From positions 4,288,001 to 4,352,000 of the forward strand of contig NC_084682.1 of the NCBI RefSeq assembly GCF_028389875.1: a DNA stretch of 64,000 bases, in the 5' to 3' direction. The DNA is from Rhea pennata. Taxonomy: Eukaryota > Chordata > Aves > Rheiformes > Rheidae. Position 1 is the first letter of the stretch. Each line of letters starts with the position of its first letter. Positions 1 through 11,700 of the stretch are shown piece after piece. Under the pieces are notes generated by a model. The model worked only from the letters and a program-made list of their open reading frames with translations, made no database searches and had not been told where the DNA came from. A program made the position numbers and the translations under genes.

Positions 1-59
1 CAGACCCGCTTTTATTCCGGAACAGCGGCTCAGGCAAGGGAAGGTCCCGCTCGGCCCCG

Positions 60-1110
60 GGGCTGCCCCCGAAGGCCGGGCAGCGGGCAGGGCGCGGAGG
101 GGGCGCCGAGGGGCCCGAGGACCCAAACGGGCGCCAAGACCTCGCCGCCGCCCGACGCGTCTCCTGCTCCGCGGCGCACGGCTTCGCCGCCCCGAGGCGC
201 CCCCGGCCCGGCTCGGTTCGGCCCGGCCTGGCCCGGCCCGGCCCGGCCTCGGGGCGCTGCCACCCCCCGACCCCCCCCCCCCCCGGCGCGGGGGGCTGTG
301 GAACTTTCTGGAAGGCGCCGCGCCACGCGCCCGGCCCGGCCCGGCCCGGCAGACAAAGCCCGGCGGCCCGGCCCGGCCCGGCCCTTCCCCCTCGCCGGCC
401 CCGCCGCCCCCGGGGCTCCCCCCGCCTCACCTTGCGGTGCTTGTCGGCGAAGGGCAGCGCCAGCCAGGGCATGGCCCGCACCGCCTCCTGCCACTGCTGC
501 TGCTCCTGCTCCGCCGACACGAAGACGATCTCGAGGCGCTGCGCGCCGCCCGCCGCCGCCTCCCCCTGGAAGCGCCCGTAGAAGGCGGCCAGGCTGGCGC
601 CGAGCTGCGCGCAGGGGCCGCCGAGGCTGCAGCCGAAGTAGAGCCCCACCAGCGAGACGCCGCGGGCGGCCAGCGCCGACACGGCCACCTCCTCCCCGTC
701 CGCGGCCACCAGCACCTCGCCCAGCACCTCGCTCAGGCCGCCCGCCATCGCGCCCCGCGCGGCGCCGCCGGCCCCGCTCCGCTCCGCGCGGCTCCCCGCG
801 AGCAGCCAGCGCCGCCGAGCCGAGCCCCGCTCTGCGCCGCTCTGCGCCGCTCTGCGCCGCGCCCGCCAGGGGGCGCTGCCGTGCGGGCCGCGCCGCCCGC
901 CTCCGCCGCCGGCCGCGCCGCCGGCCCGCCCGCCCCCCGGCCCGCACGGCCCGGCCCGGCCCGGCCCGGCCCGGCGCGCGGCACCATCCTGCTCCTTCCT
1001 GCCCGCGCTGCGATCGCCGCGCTGCCCCGCCGAGCGCAGGGGCCCCCGCGGCCGTGTCCGCCGGCGCAGTGCCGCCCGCGCGAGGGCAGTTTTCCTTTCG
1101 CCCCGCGAGC
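60..1110. promoter_or_regulatory. CpG island over the nucleoredoxin first exon
   Basis: The stretch is extremely GC- and CpG-rich and surrounds the nucleoredoxin-like start codon at 748. It contains runs of the pentamer GGCCC (about 220-250, 330-385 and 940-975), a poly-C/G run near 270-290, and a three-fold TCTGCGCCGC repeat near 830-865. This is the usual form of a CpG-island promoter; transcription would run leftward. The transcription start was not located. A minus-strand AATAAA (16-11) lies ten bases from the window edge; whether it is used cannot be judged. Confidence 0.7.
431..748 (-). CDS. NXN: Nucleoredoxin-family protein, first coding exon (partial gene)
   Basis: This is a 106-codon open exon that starts at an ATG (748-746) and ends at a GT donor after an AAG codon (donor bases 430-429). 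The translation begins MAGGLSEVLGEVLVAADGEE, continues through LYFGCSLGGPCAQL, and ends with MPWLALPFADKHRK. It follows human nucleoredoxin exon 1 as I recall it (LYFGCSLSAPCAQL ... MPWLALPYKEKHRK). Nucleoredoxin is a thioredoxin-fold redox protein that binds Dishevelled and restrains Wnt signalling; the exon covers the N-terminal part of the fold. The remaining exons would lie left of the window. Identity to human is only moderate by eye, so a nucleoredoxin paralogue is possible. The family call is firm; orthology to NXN is less sure. Confidence 0.78.
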
Positions 1111-1368
1111 CAGCGAGGCTGAAGGAAGCTTTCGCCAGGCCTGCGAGATAAGAGAGCAGAGCGCTTCCCCTCTTTGTTTTCAAAGGATCCGCTGTAAATG
1201 CTTGTTTGTGCGTAGCAGTGTCGGACTGGAAACCTGAGCACCAGATCAAGGAAACAAACCAAGGCGAATAAAAATATTTGCTTAGAGGACATGCTGTTTT
1301 GAGAAAAGCACAGTACAGACTGTTCAAAGGAGATGCAGTATAAAAAAGTTGGAAAAATACAGATTCTT

Positions 1369-2409
1369 ACTTGTTCTGTATTTCAGAGCATCTTGCTTTT
1401 GCTCTGTTAATTAAAAACGGGGTCAGACAAAATGAAATTCTGAAATCCAGAAGTGTAAACACCAGTAAATTTGGCTTCATTGAATTACTCTGGTCGGCTG
1501 AAATACAGAAAGGAAATAAACCATAAACAGAGTCGTGCAAACAGGGCTTTAAGGCTATTTGTGTTTTATAGTCAAAGTTTGCAATATGCAAACACACAGC
1601 ATGCGCTGCAGGCCTCGTGCCTGCAGCACAGCTTCCCACGGCTGTGCCTGGTGCTTTGCCCCCTCCGCATGAAGGCAGGACGCTGGCCCCTGCCACCATC
1701 CCGTCCTGTCCCTTAGCACGCTCCTGTCCACACAGCCAAACAGACCTGTGAGTATCTGCACTGTTAAGTCCAATATATGGGTTTGGGGGGATTAGGTTTG
1801 AAACCTTTGGTTTAGAACATCTGCACACCTTTCCCTAGATAGGCGCAGATGTGCAGACACTGTACACACACTGTGAGGAAAGTGTATTCGTAGGTTATAT
1901 ACTTTATCTCCTCCTACTCCTTGAAAGAGCCTCAAAACAGCAGTCTTAAATCTTGCTAGCTGCTGTAAAAGGCTCCTTTATTTTTGCAACATGTCCTCAT
2001 ATGGCTTTTCATTTGGCTCCTTATCGTTGCTGCTTTCAATTTTATTTCAAATTATTGTATAGCATCCAGAACCATTAGGGAAAGTTTTATAAATACAATT
2101 AATTACCATTATTATTATTACATTAAAATCTCTCTTTTCTTTTGCCAAGACCCGCTCCCTAAAGGTGATTCAAAGCAAGAGAAGTTTTGCCTTGTTTTTA
2201 TTTGTCTTGCCTTATCTGCCTTAATTAAGTATTTGGGCTCATTAGGGCAAGGAAGCTGTTTTAAGTCTGCAGCCCTGAACTCCAGACAAGCGTACGCGGC
2301 TACATAAATACTCTGTTGTAAAAATAATATTTATGGTCACAGTCAATTTGTCTGACCCCATTTTGAATGAACAAAGCAGAAGTAAGATGCTCTGAAATAC
2401 AGAACAAGT
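1369..2409. repeat. 63-bp imperfect inverted repeats about 1 kb apart
   Basis: Positions 1369-1431 read ACTTGTTCTGTATTTCAGAG and onward to GGGGTCAGACAAA. The reverse complement of 2347-2409 gives the same 63 bases with about six or seven mismatches. The arms stop matching inward after GACAAA. The arrangement resembles a roughly 1.04-kb non-autonomous DNA transposon with terminal inverted repeats. However, I see no clear target-site duplication and no transposase remnant in the 915-bp interior. A foldback structure or paired conserved elements are alternatives. Confidence 0.6.
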
Positions 2410-3942
2410 AAAAAGTATTTCTACCTCTTAAAGAACAAGAAAATAAAATGAGGAAACAGCTGTACTTGTCTGAACACCACCACTAACCCGAGTATGGCTA
2501 ACCTGCGGTTAACCCAAGCAAATGTTTGCAGGTCTTGTCCCCGTGACTGGATGGGGACATGGCAACTGTTCACATGCCAACTCCACAGCAGAATCAGAGT
2601 GTCTATTTCGGCACCAGTTTGATAGATCAGAACTGAAGAGGCAGAAAGACATCGTGGGGCTTTTAATAAACAGTTTCCTGTCTCAGAGGGATGCTGCCAA
2701 CCTGCATTTTTCTAACGGCTGTTTTTCATACTGCACCCGCTTTAAATAGTATGCACTGTGCTTTTCTCTATGTAGCATGTCCTTTTAGCAACTATTTTTA
2801 CTTGCCTTGATTTGTGTCCCCCCACAGTCAGTGTTTGTTAGGGTCTTTCTGCAAGAAAAACAACTACAGAAATTTTCCAGGAGAAAGTGAAACTGATTAG
2901 TCTCAAAATGCTGTCAAATAAACACAAGAAACTTTGGGAAAAAGGAAACGCTTTCATCACTAACTTCCTCCTGTTCTACTAATCTTGGGTCTTAATGAAA
3001 ACTAGCAAAAGTATTAGATTTTTAGAAAGAGCTGGTGAAATTGTGTTAAAACTGCTGTGGATGAATACATTTTAAATGCTGTGCCAGTGCACTTAATAAG
3101 GCTCAAGTGACATCTGCTGGCCAAAGGCAGCAGGGCTGGAATTTAGATTTGCAAAACAAGCATTAAACCAGGCTGGAGAAGAGCAGCAACACGTCAGACA
3201 AGTTTCCAGACTGAGACAAAAGGGAGTCAGCACCTCCTGAAAATTCGTATTTATGCCTAGGACCTACAATGCTTATTGCAGGTTACCAAATGTGCGTCTC
3301 TGCCCACAAAACCAGGGCTTAAAGACGTATGATGCCAGTCCTACCCAAAGTGGTTAGGGGTATAAGCATAAATTGCAAATTGAGCAGGGTTCATACTTCC
3401 TGTTTGAACAGGAGAAACTTTTAATGTTTTAATGGTTTCTACCTGAAGTTGATGATATGAAGCTGTGGTGATATATGCTCATCAGTTTGAGCAAATTAAA
3501 CCCATGGAACCAAAAAGAAAAAAGAAAGGTATGTTCAGGGTGTTTTTTAAAGAGCAGCAGTTGAATTACCCTAAAGCTATAGATTAAAAGAAGACATAAA
3601 AGAAAACTCCTTTTCACCACCAGCAGAAATAAGCAGTCTGGTTAACCTTGATCTTTAGGAAGGCAGCTTGCCAGGAGATGCTGAGAAGCTCCTGGCTGGT
3701 TCCCAAACATGCACTGAGTTGTAAGGGCATGGGCAGGCAGCAGCACACAGCACTGGATGCACGGCAAAGCACAGGCACAGAGGAACTGTAGGGTTTGCAG
3801 ATGCCAGTGAGACTCCAGATTTCTCATCGCTTTTCTTAAACAAACACTGCCTTTTGAAAAAAATCCATCTGTTGTGAACATCAGTTATGAGCTTATCTAC
3901 AACCCTCCTTCCAGAGGCATGACTTCACTAGCAAGGTTAGGC

Positions 3943-3967
3943 AAAAAAAAAAAAAAAAAAAAAAAAA
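3943..3967 (+). repeat. Poly(A) tract of 25 bases
   Basis: An uninterrupted run of 25 A. No retroposon body was recognised on its 5' side, so it is called only as a homopolymer. Confidence 0.9.
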
Positions 3968-6900
3968 GGTGTGAACAGTTCTGTTTCTGTCGCCTTGTCT
4001 ACACCAAAAAACCCCCATCTGTTTGATAGCCATCCTGTTAGCATCAAGTTAGCATCCTGCCCCAGCACGCAGTCTCTGCTACCGTTCATCTCCTCTTCTG
4101 CTCCTTTGGCCCCCTTTCCTAGTGCTATTTCACTCTCCCTCTGTAATGGGAGGATGTAGTTGCTGGCAGCAAGAGCACCCAGGATCATTAAGAGACAGTT
4201 ATGAACTGCACATTCCTGAACCAGGGCAAGTCAGAGCTTCCCTTTGCAGCTAGGAGTCAAAATCTTTCCAGCAGCCGTGTAGCTGTAGTTCCTGTAACTG
4301 TTTCACTGTAGCAGAAGTCAGCATCACTTAAAACATTATTGAAGGCTTTATACCTTGGAGATGCAGAAAGCAGTGGAAGGCTACTTCATCTGGGTATGAG
4401 GAGGTCACATCAATCTGCAAGATGAATTTGGGAACAGTTACATAGGCTGTATTCACTGACAGTGGCTCTGAGCATGTGATCTTACAATGTGGTACTTAAA
4501 TAAAAATTAATTTGATTGTAAAGGGCTCTTTAGTTTTTAATTTAGCTGTATCCTGAACTCCAAACTGTGCAGAAGGAAGTGGATCTTCCATGGCATTTGG
4601 ACATCAGCCAGCAGCAGAGTCTCTTAAAAGAAAGGAGCACTCTTCAAATAGTTAAGCATTTAACATAAATCCATTGTATTCTGTCATTTTGCTTATTTGG
4701 TAGCTCTTAATCTTAGTGGTTCCAGACATGGTACATTTATGGGTTTTATTTTAGTAACATGATGTTGGCTGCATTTCAGAATATGGACACACATATCTAG
4801 CAAAAGCTCTGGACAGCCATCCTACTGGGAATCTGCAGAGAAAAGGCCTAATCCTGCTCTCCTGATGATGCAAGCAAATGCAATTGCTCTCCCTTCAGCT
4901 GCTTTCTTCTGGATTTTCATCAGCACCACTGAGAACTGCACTGGGTCCCAGCTGTTGAAACCAGCTTCATCAGGGCAGGCCATCTGTGTGCTCCAGATGG
5001 TTTATAGCCAGTCATACATTAACTCCTTTAAACAGGTCTGTGTTAAGGTACCAGGCTTCCAAAACACTGTTCCAAATTCATTGGAGGTCTAACCTACGGA
5101 GTTCAATGATGTTGTGCTCCAGAGGAATTTGACCCTTCAAATTCTTCTAACTGATGTTGCAATACAGTTAACATCCGGACGGACAAGGGCAGCTTGGTTC
5201 AAGGCTAGCAGTACCTTTGACCCTCCTCATCTGGCTGGGGGGGCTCTAATGGATGAGCCCTGCTGAATCTTGCAGGGCAGCTGCCAAGCTCCCTGCCCCT
5301 ATCACAGGAGGGAAGGAGCAGATGTGCCTGCACCCTGTGCAAGCTCACACTGATTCACATCCCCCTTGGCAGCTCCAGGACTTGTCCAAGAATGGGAAGG
5401 CTGAAGCACTGCCAGCTCTGTCGTGTCTGCAACGAAACATCCCCGCTCTGCAGCGGGATCTCAGGATATCCATGCCCATTCATCATATCTGGTCCTGGGG
5501 GGCCTGTGCTGCCTCCCAGCAAGATTTCCCTGCAGGACTGAGAGCCACATGTGACCATGGACACCCAAAATAGCCCCCCTGAAAGCAAATCATTTGACTT
5601 CAGACAGCAGCAACAAAACCCTACAAGAAAAGGGTTTTCAATCACAGTCTGTCTGTGTATGTTTCCATCTCCAGGGGCCAGTTCCAGCATTTGGCTCCTG
5701 GGAATGGAAGGTAAAGTTTCTCCCCTAAGCCTCAAAGCCTGATTTTTATTCTTTCCAAAGTCCTTTTCCCTGAGTTTCAGACTGATTCTCTCCCTCCTCT
5801 TTGCCAAGCCAGGGCATTGATCTCAGCAGGATCACAAGTAAACTTCAAAGGGATTCACACTTGTGCTGCTTGTTGAGGACCATGAATGGCACCAGTCTGA
5901 GCCTTATCATTTCTCTTCCTGCCTCTCTGTGAGATAACAGTGGCCACAGGAACCCTCTGGCCATCACGCAGCCGGGCAGGTGACAGCAGCCAGACGACCA
6001 GATAGGACGCACCTCTCTCACCACTAACAACTTCCATTTCGTCAGAGCTGCCAACGGTGTGCCACCCCGTCAGCAGCATAAACTCCTGGACACGCACCAC
6101 ACCGTCCTGCTGCTCTGCCGGCCGCACCTGGGCAAGCAGCAGAGGGAAGGGAAGGATCACAGCAGGAAGGCGCAGCCCCAGCTGTTTTGGTCCTGTGCTG
6201 TTAGGATCAAACTCCAGTGAGCTGCTGGAGTCCTGCCGCCTCTTGCCTAGCACAAGACTGAGGTGACATCAGCCTCGTTTTCTGCAGTCTATTTTACCCC
6301 CTCAGAAGCTGTAGCTGAGATTTGTGCGCTGCCTGTCTAACTTGTCATGAAAATTTCTATTCAGCCTTTCTTTTCAGTGGTGCTGAGCAGTCCCATCTGC
6401 ATCTGAGTGCACTAGATGGTGCAAGTGCTGAGCACTTAGAGCCAGAAAGGCCTCAAGTGTCTGAAACATTAATATGTCTGACTTGAAGTGTCTGTGTCTG
6501 AAAACATTGGCCCAGAGTGTTTCCATTCTGCAAGTGACTTTGTCCCTTAGGGGCCAGACCGGAGAGGGGACAGTCCCCTGCAGCCAAGGTCCTTTCCACC
6601 ACTGGGAAAGAGCAATATCAGTGTGCTCTGATGAGGGAGGATGGGGTACATATTTACCTGAACTCAGCCTGTGGCAGCTGCGAAGCAAACAAACCTAGGT
6701 GGTTCAGGTGACCCACCTCTAGGGTGGCTCATGGAGATGTGATGTGAATGCCCCCTAAAGAAGAGGAAAGTGTTCCAAAGTTAAAATATGCTCCCAAACC
6801 GTTAATGGAGCTTCCCAGCTTTACATTGTTTTTTTACCCCATTTATGAAAAGGTTTTGGTGATCTGTGAATGAAATTGTCTGGCTTCACTGTGAAATGTG

Positions 6901-8059
6901 AATTCCTTGAAGAAATAGCTTCAGGTGAATTTTGCAAGATGCTGTTTTCCCCTTGATTACTACCAAAATGAGCAAGAACTCAAGGACCAGACTGCAGCAC
7001 AGACACTTGTGTCATGAGACACCTTGATTTCATCAAAACGCATAAAATCAGAGCAGATATGCCTCACCACTGCTACTACGCAATTGTTCTTGACATCATT
7101 TTATATCCAAAGGGGCAAGAGTGTAAGTGAAGTATTAAAGAGGGTTTACATTCCTGAGCAGTGACATCACTCCTGTGGGACACCAAGGCATCATTTAAGC
7201 AGCTGTAAAACCAAACCTTGCTTTCCACTGTAATTTTCCATGCATTAGAAATAGATTTGGTTACGAGAACACGGTTACAAGCACCTGCACTTACCACTTA
7301 GGTAGGATTTCACTCCCGTAACAACCCAAGCTCCCACGTGGCCTCTTCTCGTCAGGTTCTGGACAAACATGGACACAGGCGGCCTGGCCCAGAGGTGGTG
7401 GCAGACCTTCTGCAGCCTCCCTTCAGCCCTTTGCAGCCCTGCTAGGGTGAGGCGGTTCAGCCCCAACCTGCCCTTTGCCTCCAGGGAGAGAAGATGAGGA
7501 GATGATGTTCTCCTCTGAATAGGAGAACCCCTGTTCAGAGGGTGATCCTTGGCTCAGGGTGGAGGGGAGCCCGAGGTTGCCCTGGCCCTTGGGGGCCGTT
7601 CATGGTGCGTCCCTGGGGATGGATGGTGGAAGCAGCCCAGAGCCAGCTGCCCACACCGTTGTAATGCCTATAGCAGAGGAGAGGGCCCCTTGGCCCTGGG
7701 GGATGCTTGGAGAAGCTGCCTTTGACCAGTAAACTTTGGCAGGGGAACCTTCATCCTCCTCTGCATGGCCTGCAGACACGGCACCCCTGCAGAGCCCAGA
7801 GCCCTGGCCCCTGTGCAGGGGGACTCAGCCCGCACCAGCACCCGCGGGTCCCCATCCCTCGCCAGCACGTGTGGGGAGGGGTTCCCAGCCCCTGACATCC
7901 CCCCACCCTGCAACACCCAGCTAATGCCTGGAGGTCCCGGACCCTGGCCCCGCGTGGAGGTGTCCCCGAGAGTCACAGCTTTGGATGGGGACAAGCCCTA
8001 GTCCTGGCCCCACACGGAGGCTCCTCAGCCCCCAGCCAACGCATGGGGTGGCCCTGCCC

Positions 8060-8750
8060 CTCGCCCCCCGCGCCATGCCGGCCCAGCCCGGCCCGGCTCC
8101 CCTGCAGGCGGCAGCCCCGCGGCCCCAGCCCGGCCGCCGGGGGCGGGGAGGCGGCGGGGCGGCCCCGGCCGTGCCCATAAGGCGGGCGGCGGCGGCGGCC
8201 GTGGCGGCGGCGTGGCCCATGGCGGCGGCGGTGCTGGCGCGGTGCCTGCGGGGCGCCCGGCGCCTCCTGCCCGCGGGCGCCCGGCGGGAGAGCCGCGAGC
8301 TGGCGCGGCTGGCGGGGCCCGTGGTGAGAGCCGGGGCTCGGCGGCGGCGGGGGGCGGGCCGCGGCGCCGGTCCCCTCACCGCGGTGGGGAGGGCAAGAGG
8401 GGGAACGTGGGATGCGGCGGGAGGGTGGCGCTGTGTGAAACCGGGGCCGGCCGCGGGGCGCCGGGAGCTGTCCCGATGGGACGGCGCCATCCCTGCCCCG
8501 GCAAAGGTCGCCTCCCTGACGGGCGCGCGCGGGTAACGGCCGGGCGCGCGCGGGGGTAACGGTCGCCGCGCGCGGGGGGGGCGGGGGGTAACGGCCGGGC
8601 GCGCGCGGGGGTAACGGTCGCCGCGCGCGGGGGTAACGGCCGGGCGCGGTGAGGCGAAGCGCCGCGGCCCCCGGGGGTCACACCGGCAGGGCCCGGGAGG
8701 CGGCAGCTTTCGGGGCAGTCCTGCCTGCCGGCCCGCGCTACACCACACTC
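8060..8750. promoter_or_regulatory. CpG island promoter of SLC47A1
   Basis: A dense CpG island surrounds the SLC47A1 start codon at 8219 and extends into intron 1, where it grades into a GC-rich minisatellite. There is no clear TATA box; the only AT-containing element near the start is CCATAAGG at about 8175. The coding frame stays open upstream of 8219, so the exact transcript start and start codon remain to be fixed. Confidence 0.65.
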
Positions 8751-11700
8751 AAACGCCGCTCTTTTTTCCCCATCCAGCCTCCCTGCGGCTTTCGCGTGGG
8801 GAAAACGCCAGAGAGGTGTTTTTCTTCCTTAATAACCTAAACGGCTCCGAGGCCCTGAGGTTGCTCCTACCCTTGCAGTCCGTGCTGTCTCAGCTCCCTC
8901 CTCTTCCAGAACGCCTTTGTTCTTGTCTCTACCTGCCAGCTAATTTGCTTAAGGCCCATCTAGAATTAATGTGCAATCGTTCCTTAATTATCACTCGCAT
9001 GTTTATTCTTTGTCACAGGAATTCCTGTTGCTGTTCAGCTTAATCCATTGAGCCAACATCTGCTCTGGCAGGACCTGTGAACGTGGCTTTAGAAGAAGAG
9101 CAGTGGGTTGGGGTTAAGCTGTTTAAATTGCTCAGCAAAACCTGGCTGCAGCCCCTGGCTCTGCCATGTTACTCTCATGTGACCTTAGGCAAGTCACTGT
9201 GGTTGACACCTGCTCTTTGGGCAGGCCTCCCAAAAGATGCTGAATGCTAAGGTACCCTAAGGCGAGCTCTCCTCAAATCCTTTGTGGATGGAGGTTCATC
9301 TGCATGAAGACAGCATTGGGGGCTGAAATAGCTCAGCTAGAAGAGCGTTAGACTGAAGATCTAAAGGTCCCCAGGGGGTTCTTGTTGCTGCAACCCTGTC
9401 TAACATGCTCTAGGTAACCCTGCTTGAGCAAGGGGGTTGGACTAGATGATCTCCAGAGGTCCCTTCCCACCTTGCCAGTTCTGTGATTCTAAGCCCTTCC
9501 CGTTTCCCATCTCTGTAGCCAGGGACTGACAGCACAGCACTGAGCACATCCAGGCTCCACCTCGGTGCAGGGGCTTCTGCAGTCCAGTGAAATATGCACC
9601 GCCACAATCAGAAGTGGGCCCTGGTCTAAATCCATCAAACATTAAGTTTTGTGACCTGCATGTTCTCCACCCGGTAAATAAGTACCAACTGAAGAACTTT
9701 TCTGAGACCTCCTCTCTGACATCAGAGCACTAACCTGCCGTGATCAGACAGCAGAGGAAGTAAAGTCTGGTTTCTCTTTCCATAGCTGAGTACCTCAGCC
9801 CCAGCTCAGTCCCCACAGTGGTTCTACATTTGGTTCAGTATACTTCTCTGTATGCCCAGATAACCTCAAAACCAAACCTAAGGCTGCCTTCCAGGTGTAG
9901 CTATCATCAGTTAATGCTCATTTTGTGACAATTCCATGCTGGAGTGTGTTGGAACAACCGTGGAGGTTTGGTCCCTCCTGTGGGGATTACTTACAGACAG
10001 CTGAACGTGCCCGGCCCGAGAGGAGGATGGCATCGGCAGGCAGCAGTGGGAGGAGTAGGCTTTGTTCTGCTCTTCTTCAGACCCCTCAGCAGTTGGTTCT
10101 CCAGCAGCTGTGGACTCCCAGCTTGCAAAATGCTGAAAGGAAAGTAGCATGAGCAAACGCTGGGCATAGTTCCTGGCTATGCCCACTAGTCAGCAGGGTA
10201 TAAACACCTCTAGCTCCTACTGACTGGTTCTTGCTTTGCCACAACCCTGTGCCTTGGATACCTGCAGATGGGCTGCCCTCTTGCCAAGGGAAAAAAAAAA
10301 GGTCTTGAGTGCAATCTCCACTACAGTATCTTTATCCCTTTCTGTAGCCCCTGGCAAGGCACAAGCAAGCTGGACTTAGCATTTGTCCAGGAGGAGAGGA
10401 CAATGTAGTTTGGGGAGAAGAGTTTTCCCCTTAGCACAGCAATAACTTGGATACGTGTAAAAGAATGTTGGGTTTTGTGCGCTCTACTCTGCTTTCTTAC
10501 TAGAAAAGAGGATTTTGAGGGGACCTGTTAAACCGCATGTAAAACAAAGTCATCTAGCAGATTGACTGTGTAATGCCTAAATTCCACAGGGTAGGCTGCG
10601 GACAGCTTTAGGAGACAAAGAAAGCCACCTGGAGCATCTGAGAGGCCTAGCATTTGCTGCAAAGGGGCAGGCAGACAGGGAGTGCCTGTTGCTACAGGGA
10701 CCAGTTCTTAGGACAGCAGAGCCCTGGCCTCAAGTCACTGCTGTAACACCAGGAAACTTGGACTGTTCACAGTCCAACTCCCCGGGCGAGGTGGTGTTTG
10801 TCAAGCTGCAATCGGAGCTTACCTCATGCTTTCCTCCTTCCATCCTAGTTTGTAGCCCAGTTGCTGGGTTTCCTGATCAGTGTGGTCAGCTCCATATTCT
10901 GCGGCCATCTGGGCAAAGCTGAGCTGGATGCTGTGACACTGGCTGTATCTGTAAGTATTACATTTTCTTCTCTGATTTAAAGCATGCAAATTGTGTGCTC
11001 CCCTCAAAAATTAATAAATAATCTTGGAGGAATGCTTACCTGAGAACCTCATGTTTAAGCAGTCTGATGCAACACTAACACTGCATCTACCAAATAGCTT
11101 CTGCCCAGAGTGCAGCCAGGAGGTATGGGACTGAGCAGTAAATGATTGCACCAGTGTAAGGGCAGCAGCTGAGCTTGAGCCTGTGACCCAGCTCTTCGGA
11201 CCTGCCAGACCTAGGCATGCATCTGTGGCTAGGAATAGTGGCCTTTTAGATATTTGGCCTTTGCTGGAGGATCCTTTCCCACAGCAAAAGAGGGAAGAGG
11301 CTATTTGGATAACATTTATGTGTTATTCTGAGAAGTAGAGAAGGTCTGGAAACTTCCCAAACACTCACAGCAGAACTGTCTCCCCACCCAGCTGGGAGGG
11401 GCACAGTGCTTTGGACCAGATCCCCTGTGACCCTCCCTCACAGCCCAAGTTACCTCTCTCTTCCAGGTTATCAACGTGACAGGCATCTCCATTGGTTCTG
11501 GTTTAGCCTCAGCATGTGATACACTGATGTCCCAGGTCAGTAGCTGCTCCTTCTGTTTTGTGCCTGGTGAGGGCTTAATATGGTGGTGTCTCACCTCCTG
11601 TGCAGGGTAATCTGGGCACAGAAGGTGGGAGGACAGCAGCTTCCAGCCAGCCGGGGGTTCCAAACACCCTGTTCAGAGCCTGCCCTCCCCATGTAGGATA

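Larger units (their letters stand above)
749..8218. other. Gene-free interval between nucleoredoxin-like gene and SLC47A1
   Basis: No exon with convincing homology was found here on either strand. The part after about 1200 is AT-rich and ordinary. Between 1369 and 2409 it holds a pair of inverted repeats (separate entry), and at 3943-3967 a run of 25 A. The interval 1900-2330 is AT-rich and of even composition, such as is often seen in conserved noncoding DNA, but conservation cannot be tested here. Flanking genes are transcribed away from each other, so regulatory elements for both may lie inside. Confidence 0.5.

Noticed and set aside
30-1292. 420-codon minus-strand frame over the left CpG island
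   Set aside because: It is in a different frame from the nucleoredoxin exon and is made of Arg/Gly/Ala-rich low-complexity sequence created by the GC-rich pentamer repeats.
9322-9394. Functional tRNA-Phe gene
   Set aside because: The A box and anticodon arm are good, but the B box and T arm are degenerate and the sequence runs into a CR1 tail, so it is a SINE head.
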